Positions 24,118-33,200 of a stretch of DNA of 64,000 nucleotides are shown here, in pieces. The position numbers and the translations under genes are program-made. Every line of letters starts with the position of its first letter. The first letter of the stretch is position 1. The stretch covers positions 100,237 through 164,236 of the forward strand of contig JAEWRW010000031.1 in assembly GCA_023398815.1 (NCBI GenBank). Direction: 5' to 3'. The notes under the pieces are model-generated. The model did not search any database, was not told where the DNA came from, and worked only from the letters and a program-made list of their open reading frames with translations. This DNA comes from Bacillota bacterium. Its GTDB lineage: Bacteria; Bacillota; Clostridia; Christensenellales; UMGS416.

Positions 24118-24835
24118 CTACTCCCCAAAGAGCAGCATGTACGCGCCGACCACACAGAGCAGAACCACAACGTATTTTTGGAATTTTGCCTTTTCCATCT
24201 TTCGGATGATGCGATTGGCGGCGAACGTCCCCACGACCATGGCGGCCCCCATCGCGAGCCCCGTGAGCAGCGCCGATGGGTCAAGGCCGACCAGCTTGCT
24301 GTAAATTGCGGTTTTCAGCAGATGCATGGCCGTGGCGGTCGCGGCTTCACTTGCGATGTAGGCGACTGGCGGAAGCCCAAGGGTTAAGAATACGGCCGCT
24401 CCAATGGGTCCGCCACTTCCTGCAAGGCCGGGGAGAAGGCCGGTGGCCGCGCCGCCCAAGAGCATGACTTTTCGGCTCTTTTTGAACTCGGGCGTGCGTC
24501 ATCGTCTTGAACAGTACAAGCCCAATCAGGGCCCCGCCGATGCAACGGGTGACCAGGTCTTTGGGCAGGGTGGAGAACCCGAACGCGCCTAATGCGGCCA
24601 GGGGAAGGGCCGTGACCGAGAACAACCCCACCGGTTTCCAATCGATCTGCTTGATGCCAAACAACATACGAGACAGATTTCCAATCAACTGAGCAATCGT
24701 AAGCACGGGAACGGCAACCTCCGCGCCGAGGCTGGTAGTCACCACCGGCAACAGAAGTAAAGCGCCGCCAAACCCGGCCGCGCCCGATGCGAAAGCGGCA
24801 AGAAAGCTGGCTAAAATCAAAATAGCATAGCTCAT
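24118..24835 (-). pseudogene. TauE/SafE-family permease, frameshifted
   Basis: Two overlapping frames together make a full TauE/SafE permease. The first half, from ATG 24835 (MSYAILILASFLAAFASGAAGFGGALLLLPVV), runs to VLFKTMTHARVQKEPKS. The second half, in another frame from about 24471, begins MLLGGAATGLLPGLAGSGGPIGAAVFLTLGLPP and ends GAYMLLFGE. The break lies after an A-rich stretch near 24480. Members export or import sulfite and other organosulfur anions. GGAGAAGGGC precedes the start and TATACT lies upstream. It is either a recent pseudogene or a sequencing slip. Confidence 0.8.
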
Positions 24836-25018
24836 GCCCTTCTCCACCATACCAACACCCTCTGCTAAGTATAGCATAGAGGGGAGGCGTTGCCTGGCCA
24901 GGGATGGCGCTGTGTTTTGGGCGTCACCTTTGTCAACGGGGTGGAAGTTGCGAAGGCCCCACACAAGGCGGGGCTTTCGTTGCTGATAATATAGAATGGA
25001 TGCGGCTAGGTCACTCTG

Positions 25019-26896
25019 CTAACGGAGTGATACGAAATCCAGCCCGCTCTCCTCATTGTTTTGCGGGAATGCCGCTGTTTCCTCCGCTGCCTCCGCTTCG
25101 GTGATGATCTCCTTGTTGTCCTGGGAACCCACACATTTGTAGGTGCGCGGCTCCGCCAAAGGAGCTCCGGTTTCGCCAGTGCTCTCCATGGCGACCCGCT
25201 TCACGAGTGCAAGCGATTGCCCATCCGCAGAGATTTGGTAGGCATCCTGGCCGTTGTCAAGCGCCCCGTTGCTCCAGCTCATGTAGATGACGTCTGACTG
25301 GTCCAAGAGACAGGCGTTGCGAGACCAGAAGACACCCAATTGCTTGGGAGCGTCGTCAACAAAGGTATACATCGCCCAGATGGTACCGTCGCTGGTGAGC
25401 CAAAAGAGTTCGGGCGTGCCGTTGCCGTCCATGTCACGCAGGGCATAGCCAAACTTTTGGGTGCTGTACATCATGTCCGGGGCGATTTGGTCCCAGGGGG
25501 CACCCAAGTCTGAGAAGTCACCCTGTCCACCGTTTTCGCTGAAGCGCTCGGCCAAAGCACGGTATTCCTCCAACACCGGCTGATACGCGGTCTCCCACTG
25601 GGAAGCGGACGATTGCGCAGATTGAGCTGGGGCTGGTGAGGGCTCCGCAGGTGAAGGGCTGGGACTTGCCTCGGTGGTCTGGGGCTCGTCGCTGGGTACC
25701 TTCGTGGCCGTGGAGTTCGCTGTATTTGCGAGAACGGGCGTGGGCGAGGGCTCTTCCACTGCAGCGGTGGCAGAAGGATTCACCACATCCGCACTGGCAG
25801 CTGTGGGCAGGCAGCCCGTCACCGATGCCGCTGCCAGCAGAACCAGCACAAGCAGGACGACTGGCACTGCGAGGGCCGGCTTTGTCTTCTTCGTCATAAA
25901 CATGGCTCCAATTCTTCTTTTCATTTGCACTCTGGCGTCATACAGGCTGAGGGCGGTTTTCGCGTGGGAAGGCCCCTCCATGGCGGCGAAGGTGACGAGG
26001 GTACGGATGTACTCCTGCCGCTGCCGTCTGCCCAAGGCATGCACCACGTCGTTGTCGCAGGACATTTCCATATCGGCGCGGATGAGCTTGAAGCACAGCC
26101 ATACAAGCGGATTGAACCAATAGACGGCGTTGAGCAGATTGAGAGAAGCAATCACAATCAGGTCGCCTCGCCGCACATGGTTGAACTCGTGCATCAGGAT
26201 GTGGCGAATGTGCTCTTCGTCCCGTTCCTTGACCACGGCTTCGGGCATTGCGAGGATCGGGTGAAGGACCCCCATCACGGCCGGCACCGATAGCACGGGC
26301 TGCACCACAATGCGCACATTCTGGCGCATGCGCAACACCCTGGTGCACTCCTTGGCGCTGGCCTCCAGCCAGTAAGGCGTTCGCGGGGCGCTGCAGCGGA
26401 TGATTTGCCGGCGCAGCCGCAGGCTGCCCAGAGACAACCACAAACCGGTGGCGGCCATGCCCGCCAGCCAACAAGCCAGCAAGACGGTGGGCCAATTGAT
26501 GTGCCCGAGGGGATTGGAAGGCTGGGGCTGCAGCGGCTGTGAGTTCCCCGAGGTCGCTGGCGAGTGGATGGGTGCATTGTCTGTCGCCGCAGGTTGTCCT
26601 TGGGGTAGTGTTGCCTTGCCGCTGCTGGCGTTGGAGCCGTTGATGATTTCGGCGAGGGGTTGCAGATTTTGCGTTTGCACAACGATGGCATCCGTCGTCT
26701 GCCTCGGCAGCAGGTTCCAAAGGCTGATGCTTTCGTTTCTCACCGGGATCAACAGGGTGACGAGCACAGCCGCCCAAACCACATAGTGCAGCCGGGCGGA
26801 CAGATGCTTTCGCAGCGATGCCTTCACCAGCCATACCCCGACGAAGAGCAGGCTGAACGCAACGCTGTTATCTAGAACGGTCCGCAGTACCGTCAC
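25019..26896 (-). CDS. M56-family membrane metallopeptidase with unusual C-terminal domain
   Basis: About 625 residues. An N-terminal BlaR1/MecR1-type region has four membrane helices and the zinc motif HEFNHVRRGDL near residue 240, with the third ligand in ADMEMSCDNDVV. After the last helix (PVVLLVLVLLAAASVTGC) comes a Pro/Ser/Thr/Glu-rich linker of about 80 residues, then about 170 residues with YALRDMDGNGTPELFWLTSDG, resembling an FG-GAP/VCBS-type repeat, instead of the penicillin-binding sensor of BlaR1. GTG 26896 is chosen behind GGAGG with 8-base spacing; a GTG three codons earlier is too close. It overlaps the blaI-like gene, so it is the likely signal-transducing peptidase for that repressor. 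Confidence 0.88.
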   Translation of the reverse strand: MTVLRTVLDNSVAFSLLFVGVWLVKASLRKHLSARLHYVVWAAVLVTLLIPVRNESISLWNLLPRQTTDAIVVQTQNLQPLAEIINGSNASSGKATLPQGQPAATDNAPIHSPATSGNSQPLQPQPSNPLGHINWPTVLLACWLAGMAATGLWLSLGSLRLRRQIIRCSAPRTPYWLEASAKECTRVLRMRQNVRIVVQPVLSVPAVMGVLHPILAMPEAVVKERDEEHIRHILMHEFNHVRRGDLIVIASLNLLNAVYWFNPLVWLCFKLIRADMEMSCDNDVVHALGRRQRQEYIRTLVTFAAMEGPSHAKTALSLYDARVQMKRRIGAMFMTKKTKPALAVPVVLLVLVLLAAASVTGCLPTAASADVVNPSATAAVEEPSPTPVLANTANSTATKVPSDEPQTTEASPSPSPAEPSPAPAQSAQSSASQWETAYQPVLEEYRALAERFSENGGQGDFSDLGAPWDQIAPDMMYSTQKFGYALRDMDGNGTPELFWLTSDGTIWAMYTFVDDAPKQLGVFWSRNACLLDQSDVIYMSWSNGALDNGQDAYQISADGQSLALVKRVAMESTGETGAPLAEPRTYKCVGSQDNKEIITEAEAAEETAAFPQNNEESGLDFVSLR

Positions 26897-27293
26897 GGTC
26901 CTCACCTCCGGCTTGTTCTTCCAGCTTGGCGGAAAAGTCCAACAGCTCCCGCTGGTCGTCCTGGGATAGACCCTCGCTCTTTGCCAGCAAGGCCACCAGC
27001 CTCCCCACCGAAGCCACGCTGATCCTATTGAGGAGGCTTTCGCTTTCGTATTTCAGGGCGTCCTCCCGCGAGATCAACGGATGATAAATTTTGTCTTTTC
27101 CGTTCTTGCTGTCCGATCCGATCAGCCCCTTCTCCTGCATGATGCGCAGATAGGAATGATAGGTCTTGTAGCTCCAGTCCAGGTCAGGTTGCTCCCTTTT
27201 TATGCCCTCCACAATGCTTCTCATTGTTTGCGGTTCCCGGTTCCAGAGCGCCTTGAGTATGGTCCACTCAGAGTCCAGCAGGCGTTTTTTCAT
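26868..27293 (-). CDS. blaI: BlaI/MecI-family repressor
   Basis: A 141-residue winged-helix repressor: MKKRLLDSEWTILKALWNREPQTMRSIVEGI, then LDWSYKTYHSYLRIMQEKGLIGSDSKNGKDKIYHPLISREDAL, followed by a dimerisation helix region with SVASVGRLVALLAKSEGLSQ. ATG 27293 has GGAG 8 bases upstream; ATG 27323 is an alternative. The gene overlaps the M56 peptidase gene by about 30 bases, the usual BlaI-BlaR arrangement. In this family the peptidase signal leads to loss of repression. No beta-lactamase gene is nearby, so the target may be the operon itself. Confidence 0.9.
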   Translation of the reverse strand: MKKRLLDSEWTILKALWNREPQTMRSIVEGIKREQPDLDWSYKTYHSYLRIMQEKGLIGSDSKNGKDKIYHPLISREDALKYESESLLNRISVASVGRLVALLAKSEGLSQDDQRELLDFSAKLEEQAGGEDRDGTADRSR

Positions 27294-27331
27294 TTGATCA
27301 ACTCCGATCTGTCTCAATTTCATGAGAATTA

Positions 27332-27353
27332 CTGTCTTAATAATATAAGACAG
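27332..27353. promoter_or_regulatory. Palindromic operator of blaI operon
   Basis: A perfect inverted repeat CTGTCTTA (27332-27339), 6 bases, TAAGACAG (27346-27353). The AT-rich centre lies at the promoter of the blaI-like gene. Probable autoregulatory site. Confidence 0.7.
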
Positions 27354-28030
27354 GAGGGCGACTGTCAAGTTGCTTTTTGCATCGTCGGAATGCTCCGTTC
27401 AGTGTGGTCGGGTGGTTGCGGCATCCGCCCTAACCCAAACCCGGCATAGACGAAAGCCCACGCAATGCAGGGCTTGATTCTTTTATGAAGGTAATGAGGT
27501 GGATGAGACATGGTGAGAATGTATGCCGGCTGGGATTGCGGAAGTTTATTGATCGCTAGTATGCAATGGAAACACTAAATATATCGTATGGGTTATATAT
27601 ATTAGCACTTTAGAGGGGCCTAGTGTCATAATGTGATGATCTTCTTCAAAGTAAACAATGGCGTTATTGCTTGTTAACAAAGCCAGTCTCCACTCGTTTT
27701 GTCAACGATAGGAATTATCCTTGTTGAATAATCCAGATGGAAATGCATCCCTCATGTCATAGTGCCCGCGAGTTTCACCATAAAGAGATGAATAGGTAGA
27801 TATGGTTTTTAAGTAACCCACCTTCGAGTAACATGCGCCAAAGCTATTTTGGTAGGCATACGTCTGGGCCTTCAATAGAAACACTTCAAGGGAAAGGAAC
27901 ACTACATATTCTCGCTCGGGTTTGTTATGCAAACACTATGCTAGCATTTTTCTTTATACTCGTTTGAATTGTTGCGGTGGGTCTCGTCAGCAACTGTACC
28001 CCAACAAAAACGAAAGCCCCGCGTAAAGCA
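27354..28030. other. AT-rich intergenic segment left of the island
   Basis: From about 27,490 the sequence turns AT-rich and contains no convincing gene. A 76-codon minus-strand frame (27702-27932) has no ribosome site and no recognisable domains. Near 27447-27485 AAGCCC/GGGCTT followed by gattctttt looks like a plus-strand terminator. At 28012-28038 a minus-strand hairpin (AAAACCCTGC, loop tttac, GCGGGGCTTT then CGTTTTT) looks like the original terminator of the tRNA-Arg gene, now displaced by the island. Confidence 0.5.
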
Positions 28031-28086
28031 GGGTTTTCTTGGCGTACCCGGGGGGATTCGAACCCACGACCTCTTGATTCGTAGTC
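28031..28086 (-). repeat. attL: 56-bp copy of tRNA-Arg 3' part
   Basis: Identical over 56 bases to 44879-44934. It covers the 3' half of tRNA-Arg(ACG) including the T arm and anticodon region, plus a few bases of 3' flank. After GTAGTC the sequence departs from the tRNA, so it is not a functional gene. Confidence 0.92.
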
Positions 28087-28352
28087 TACGATAAATCGTT
28101 TTTTGTTATTCGATGCAAGTTAATGCTTGGCTTAATCATGCGGTTTTGTGACTACATAATCGTGTGCTATGTTGCGGTATCGTGCCATTTTGGGTGTTGT
28201 TCTAGGAAAATAAACCCCAAATCAACCCCCAGGGGTTTGATCTGTCTCACTAATTTGCTGGGTTCTCCTACCCCTCGCGTGGCTCCTGCCCTTGAAATTG
28301 AAGGGTAACGAAATAGAGCATGTGGCATTCCATGAGAGCGCATGCATGAATG

Positions 28353-28544
28353 CTATTCGACAATGATGTTGTCGATGCTATTCTCGAGGATGATATTGAT
28401 TAACTCATTCCTTGAACGCTCAGCCTCTTTGGCGATATCGTCGATTTTTTGCAACAAATCCTCACGGATCCTTACGGAGATGACCTTTGTCCCATCCTCG
28501 CCCTTTAACTTGCTTTTCTTTTGTATGCGAATCGTATTACTCAT
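28353..28544 (-). CDS. Ribbon-helix-helix (CopG/Arc-type) regulator
   Basis: A 63-residue protein: MSNTIRIQKKSKLKGEDGTK, then VISVRIREDLLQKIDDIAKEAERSRNELINIILENSIDNIIVE, which is a beta strand (KVISVRI) and two helices with the turn AERSRNELIN, typical of RHH DNA-binding dimers. GGAGG lies just before the ATG. It is transcribed divergently from the GYF gene. The shared region holds AAGATATATCTT; a related palindrome lies at the hsdM promoter. No toxin partner is adjacent, so a transcription factor role is more likely than an antitoxin role. Confidence 0.85.
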   Translation of the reverse strand: MSNTIRIQKKSKLKGEDGTKVISVRIREDLLQKIDDIAKEAERSRNELINIILENSIDNIIVE

Positions 28545-28572
28545 GATACACCTCCGATATCAATAGGGTATA

Positions 28573-28602
28573 TTGACAAAAGAGGAAGATATATCTTACA
28601 AT
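28573..28602 (+). promoter_or_regulatory. Promoter with palindrome, RHH/GYF divergent region
   Basis: TTGACA (28573-28578), 18 bases, TACAAT (28597-28602) for the GYF gene. The perfect 12-base palindrome AAGATATATCTT (28586-28597) fills the spacer, a good repressor position. GATATC also occurs at 28556-28561. Confidence 0.7.
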
Positions 28603-28684
28603 TAAGTAGTCACATCAATACTACATAGAAGAAAATGTAGCGTTGCAAAGGATCAAGCCCTTTTGGATAAAAGGAGAGGGTAGA

Positions 28685-29293
28685 ATGAGCGACTTCGAAA
28701 TGGAAAAAAACGAATACCTTAAGCAGCTTGATGAGGAAGAAGCAGCGGATAAAGCTTCATTGAGCCTCGGCGAAGAATGGTACTATATCGAAAATAAGAA
28801 GCGCATCGGACCTATTTCTGAAGGAAAAATCAAAAGCCTGTTTTCTCACCAGATAATTGACGGCAATACATTGGTATGGAGAACAGGATTTTCAGATTGG
28901 GTAAAGCTGTCAACTGTCGGGATGACGTTGGCGAAAAGCATGCCCCCGCCATTGGAGAAAGGTAATCTATCCAATGGTTGGGCCTGGTGCTTGGCTTTTG
29001 TACCGCTTACTATTTATTTCTTTGACATTATGCAGCCCCAACTACGTGGAGTAACTTACCTTGCCTTCCTCCTTAACTCTCTTCTATGCTATTTTGACAT
29101 CCGAGTACTAAAAAAAGCTGGTTACAGTACGAAGACCACAATGTATTTGTGGGCAGTGTTCTTTGTTCCAGTCTATCTCTACAAAAGGGCACGAATCACA
29201 AAGGGCAGCTACAGCTATTTCGTAGTTCAGTGTGTCAGCTTTGCTGTCATATTGATGATTGCAATGCTCAGTGCTATTGTACAGAGCTTGTAG
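28685..29293 (+). CDS. GYF-domain membrane protein
   Basis: About 202 residues. The N-terminal 40 residues are acidic and helical. A GYF_2 (DUF4339) domain follows: EWYYIENKKRIGPISEGKIKSLFSHQIIDGNTLVWRTGFSDWVKLS. The C-terminal half has about four membrane helices (WAWCLAFVPLTIYFFDI, GVTYLAFLLNSLLCYF, MYLWAVFFVPVYLYK, FAVILMIAMLSAIVQ). GYF_2 domains bind peptide segments of partner proteins. ATG 28685 follows AGGAGAGGG; the longer frame has no site. Partner unknown; it lies in a defence island but no system is recognised. Confidence 0.8.
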   Translation: MSDFEMEKNEYLKQLDEEEAADKASLSLGEEWYYIENKKRIGPISEGKIKSLFSHQIIDGNTLVWRTGFSDWVKLSTVGMTLAKSMPPPLEKGNLSNGWAWCLAFVPLTIYFFDIMQPQLRGVTYLAFLLNSLLCYFDIRVLKKAGYSTKTTMYLWAVFFVPVYLYKRARITKGSYSYFVVQCVSFAVILMIAMLSAIVQSL

Positions 29294-29552
29294 GATCTGT
29301 GCTAAGTTGACATATTGAACTAACCAGTTTAGATAGTAACATGCCCTCCTCCCCCAAAATATACGTGGAGGAAGGCGAATCATCAGGTGATATTCTCTCA
29401 CTAGCTTGTTAGTGTGATGGTCAACCCATTTTTTGGTGCGAGAGATATAAATTTCCTTAGTGCGTGTGAACTTCGTTTATCAACTAGCGTCCTATCTTTG
29501 CCCTTGCTTTGCAATTCCCTTCAGTCGCCCATAGAACACCGGGAGCATCTGC

Positions 29553-29815
29553 TCAAATGAGGGAGTGCTTCATGGTTTGGTTGCCCAGCACGTTGCGGAA
29601 AAACTCATCGTTTTGCATCATGCGCTGGACGGCGATGGAGTCAAACGCCCCAGTGAAGCGGAAGAGGAAGTTATCAATGGGATTGGCATCCGCTTCCTTG
29701 ACCATCTTTGCATTCTCCTCAAAGTCCCGCACCATCTGCGAGAGCACCTTTTCCATCTCGGTGAAGGTTGTGCAAAACGTTCAATGTTTTTCTGCACAAT
29801 TGTGTCGCCTGGCAT
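29553..29815 (-). pseudogene. Frameshifted fragment of an unknown protein
   Basis: Two overlapping minus-strand frames join into one sequence: MPGDTIVQKNIERF in one frame and, after a shift near 29770, MEKVLSQMVRDFEENAKMVKEADANPIDNFLFRFTGAFDSIAVQRMMQNDEFFRNVLGNQTMKHSLI in the other. The second part is strongly protein-like. I do not recognise the family; a C-terminal helical piece of a helicase or restriction subunit is one possibility. It directly follows an IS256 remnant. Confidence 0.5.
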
Positions 29816-29829
29816 GCCAGTCAGCCAAT

Positions 29830-30205
29830 CTACAAGGCATCAACCTCCTGGTTCTCCAGATGCTTCATGTGCATGTAGGGAACAGGCCCAAGCGAGAACT
29901 CTCCATGTGCCGGAGACGGGCGTAAACCAGCATGAGTGCCGAGTGACCGTCGGGGAAGGTACCTACCACCCTCGCATCTCCAGGTTCAACCGTTAAAAGC
30001 TTTGATGCTGCGAATCTTTGTCCAACGCTCACGGTGAAAGTCCATATAAGCCAGTGTCTCCAGAATGCTTCTCTCGACCTTCTGGGCGGCTTCCTTGAGC
30101 TTTATCTCTCGCAACTTCTCCACCATGCCTTGGCCTTCTCCAGAGTACTGGCCTTGTTCTCTTGGGAATGAATTGCCTTGAGCATCGCGGCAGTTTGACC
30201 TTAGA
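29830..30205 (-). pseudogene. IS256-family transposase remnant (C-terminal part)
   Basis: In several frames the minus strand reads as the end of a Mutator/IS256 transposase: QTAAMLKAIHSQENKAST, then MVEKLREIKLKEAAQKVERSILETLAYMDFHRERWTKIR, a damaged RLNLEMRG region, VVGTFPDGHSALMLVYARLRHME, and finally YMHMKHLENQEVDAL with a stop at 29830. At least three frameshifts and a small deletion separate these pieces. The catalytic N-terminal and central regions are absent, so it is inactive. No terminal repeats found. Confidence 0.85.
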
Positions 30206-30240
30206 GCGTGGTTGGTGAAAAGAACTGGTAAGTATCAACT

Positions 30241-33200
30241 TTACCCACGATAATTTCGGAGTTGAGTGTAGCTTGCTTTTAGCGCCGAGTTTTCGAGCTT
30301 GTCATATGCGTGGTCATATAGTTCCTGTGACTTAATTAGTTCTGGAACATCTTTGATGATTTCGATAAAAGCTGCGGCAGCATCATAGTTACTAAACCCA
30401 TCTATTGAACAAAGATACTTCAGCGCAAACTCTGTGCCATAGGTCAAAACGTTCTTTAAACATGCGGCATCTTGATATATGCCACACATGCGAAGTCTAT
30501 CATCCTCGGACATTCCCAGATAAAGATTGTTATCCATTATTTTCTGCACAAAGTCTCTGTTCTTAGCCATATGGTTTTTTGTATCGGTTAAGTTGCTTTC
30601 CTTGCAATATATCTCTACATATGTGTCCCAAAGCGCCTGCCCACGCTCGCCTTGCTCGAATGTGAAGCCATTGTCATTCAAGGTTTTTGAAACAACATAG
30701 TACTTATATGCCTTATCCGCAAAGAAGGCTTCTTGAATTTGGGGTGCCATAGCATAATGTATATCCATAGTATACAGCACACTAAGAGTAACCTTCGTGA
30801 GTTCCACACCGTCCGCATTAACAATTCTAATGTATTTTGTCTGAAGCTCTCTATCATCCTTCAAAGCAGGCTTCAATTCTTCTTCAAAGGCTTCGTCCAG
30901 ACACTCTGTGACATTCATAAAGTTCATTTTTCCTGTTGCTTCAGCAAGATTCAAAGAAACGAAAAACAATTCTTTAGTTTCTTCTTTTTTTTGTTTATGG
31001 AGATTGCGGTAAGGTATGCTCTCAAAATCCAGTGCAAAGAAACACTCTTTGGCAACGTCGGGAGCAAGTGACGAGATGAACTTTAGCACGTTATAGGTAT
31101 CGCTCTTGTTGTGCCTCTCCCGGCCGAAGTATTGAGCAAACATAACTGCGTGTTCGACTTTGATAAGCGATACAGGCATTAACGAAATCGCTAAGCTCTC
31201 ATCGGCAATGGCGTTGAGCTCTTCCAGTGTGATGAAAGGGAATTCCTCTGAAAACATAAATCTGTATGAAGGAAGCAGTTTTTGATTCAAAACAATTTCT
31301 TTCCGAAGTGCTCCAAATAACTCGGGATGATAATCTTTTATCCATGCAACTCCAACTTTGAGTTCAGTACAAATCTCATCGCTTTCAAAAGGTATTCGTA
31401 TTCCAGGTGTATGGAATGCAATGAGAACAAAGGCAAGCAAATTTCCGCCCTGATAGAGTTGCTCGCATACTTTTATTGAATAGCCTTCATATCGGTCAAT
31501 CTGATTGATAAAGTCGAGAGTGTTTTTGTCCAGTCCAGTTTCAGCGATTTGATTAATCAATTGTTGATATGCCTTGAAATATTCCTCTCCGTTTTCAGCG
31601 TTCGATTGAATATATTTGAGGATGTTTGATTCGTAGTGTGTGTAAATATGGCCAACGATGCTCATAAATTCAATTAAGTACGGGATCATTATGCCGACGC
31701 CAAGTGTGTTGACAGCCTCGTTATACTGTACTTCAATACCCTTGACTAGGGCTTTGTTCATATGGTCTGCGGTTTTATATTTCTCGTTAATACACTTTAT
31801 ATGATCGATTGAAGGCTCATGTGAAGATACCATAAGTAGTTCCAGCGCGTCAGCTAGGGACAATTTGTTCATTTCGTCGACAGTAATGATTGCATGGTTA
31901 TCTCCATACAAACTAATATACCAGGTAATCTCGTCTTTATAATTGGTACATAGCATTTGGCGAATTCTTAATATCGTTTCTTCTGGTGCTTTTTCCCAAA
32001 TAGCACATAAGTCCTCTGCATGATATTGCTTAAAGCACATTCTCTCTTTGTCAAACGAAAGAATATTATATAAAGTATCAATGGTCTTTGTTTTTTCCGG
32101 GTCACTATAGTTTAAGCCGCTTACCCAATTTTTTACCCCGTTAAAATGCAAGCGCACAGCTTCCAGATAGAGCGCTTCTGTTCTCAGAACAATATTGGGC
32201 AGCTTCTTATTTAGGTCCCTTATTGTCGCAAAGGCATCTACTATAGCCTCTTGATTTGATGCGCGAGCTCTCTCTGCCGCTGCGTTGATGTCAATATCTC
32301 CACTCGAATCACCGTAAAGTATTGCATTGTGCGCAATTAAACCCTCCACGGAGTAGAGTGGGCTTCCCTTGGGGTAGTTGTAGAAATACGTACGATATGT
32401 GTCATCAATATGTTTATCCGAGATTAGGTTTTTTACAGCTTCGAAATATGTAGGACTATCCACTTGTAGATATTCTTTACACGCAGCATCATCAAAATTA
32501 TCATGTTCAATATAATGGTGAACGAGACGTTGAAACGCTCTATCCTTTGTTTCCTGGAATTCATTCTCAAATTCAGTTGATAAGTATGCGACGACGGCGC
32601 ACTTTTCAAATTCAATACTGCTCTCCTCTCCGTATTTTTCGTTTAAAGACTGGAAAAGCGAAAAAGCAATATTTAGTCTGTCCTTAATCTCCCTAATGCC
32701 TAGCCGCTCGCCGTAAATAATCCACTTGATTCCCTTTATGCCCAAGAACTTTTCGTCCTCTTTGGCAGGGATCCCCGCATTCTTAATAGCAGTCGCTTTT
32801 TCCTTTAATAGTCCATCCAGAATTGCATCATAATTATCAATATTAATCGGCCTTAGGTTCAAAATGAAATCAAACAGTTTGGGGTAGAGTGATTCGCCAG
32901 GTCTAGAAGATGTAGGGGGCACGCCATTTTGTTCATATTCCAACATTTTTTCTGGCTTTATGTTAATAATGAACGACACTTTGTTCTTGTAAAATTCTTT
33001 TGCATCACAAGCTACAACGTAGTATTTGCGTAACTCTATAAGAAATTCAATGGCTGCATTCTCACTTAATGCACGATCCATATCCTCCACGACAACAATA
33101 TAGTGCTTACGGAATTTGCGTAATCTTTTATTACGACTCCGCCCTAGGATTTCTGTGCGGTATATATCGATAATCTCGTCTTCTTCAATTTCACGGCCAC

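Noticed and set aside
27702..27932. 76-codon minus-strand frame in the AT-rich segment
   Set aside because: No ribosome site, no recognisable domain; left as intergenic.
28031..28086. Second tRNA-Arg gene
   Set aside because: Only the 3' part is present; the 5' half is replaced by unrelated sequence.
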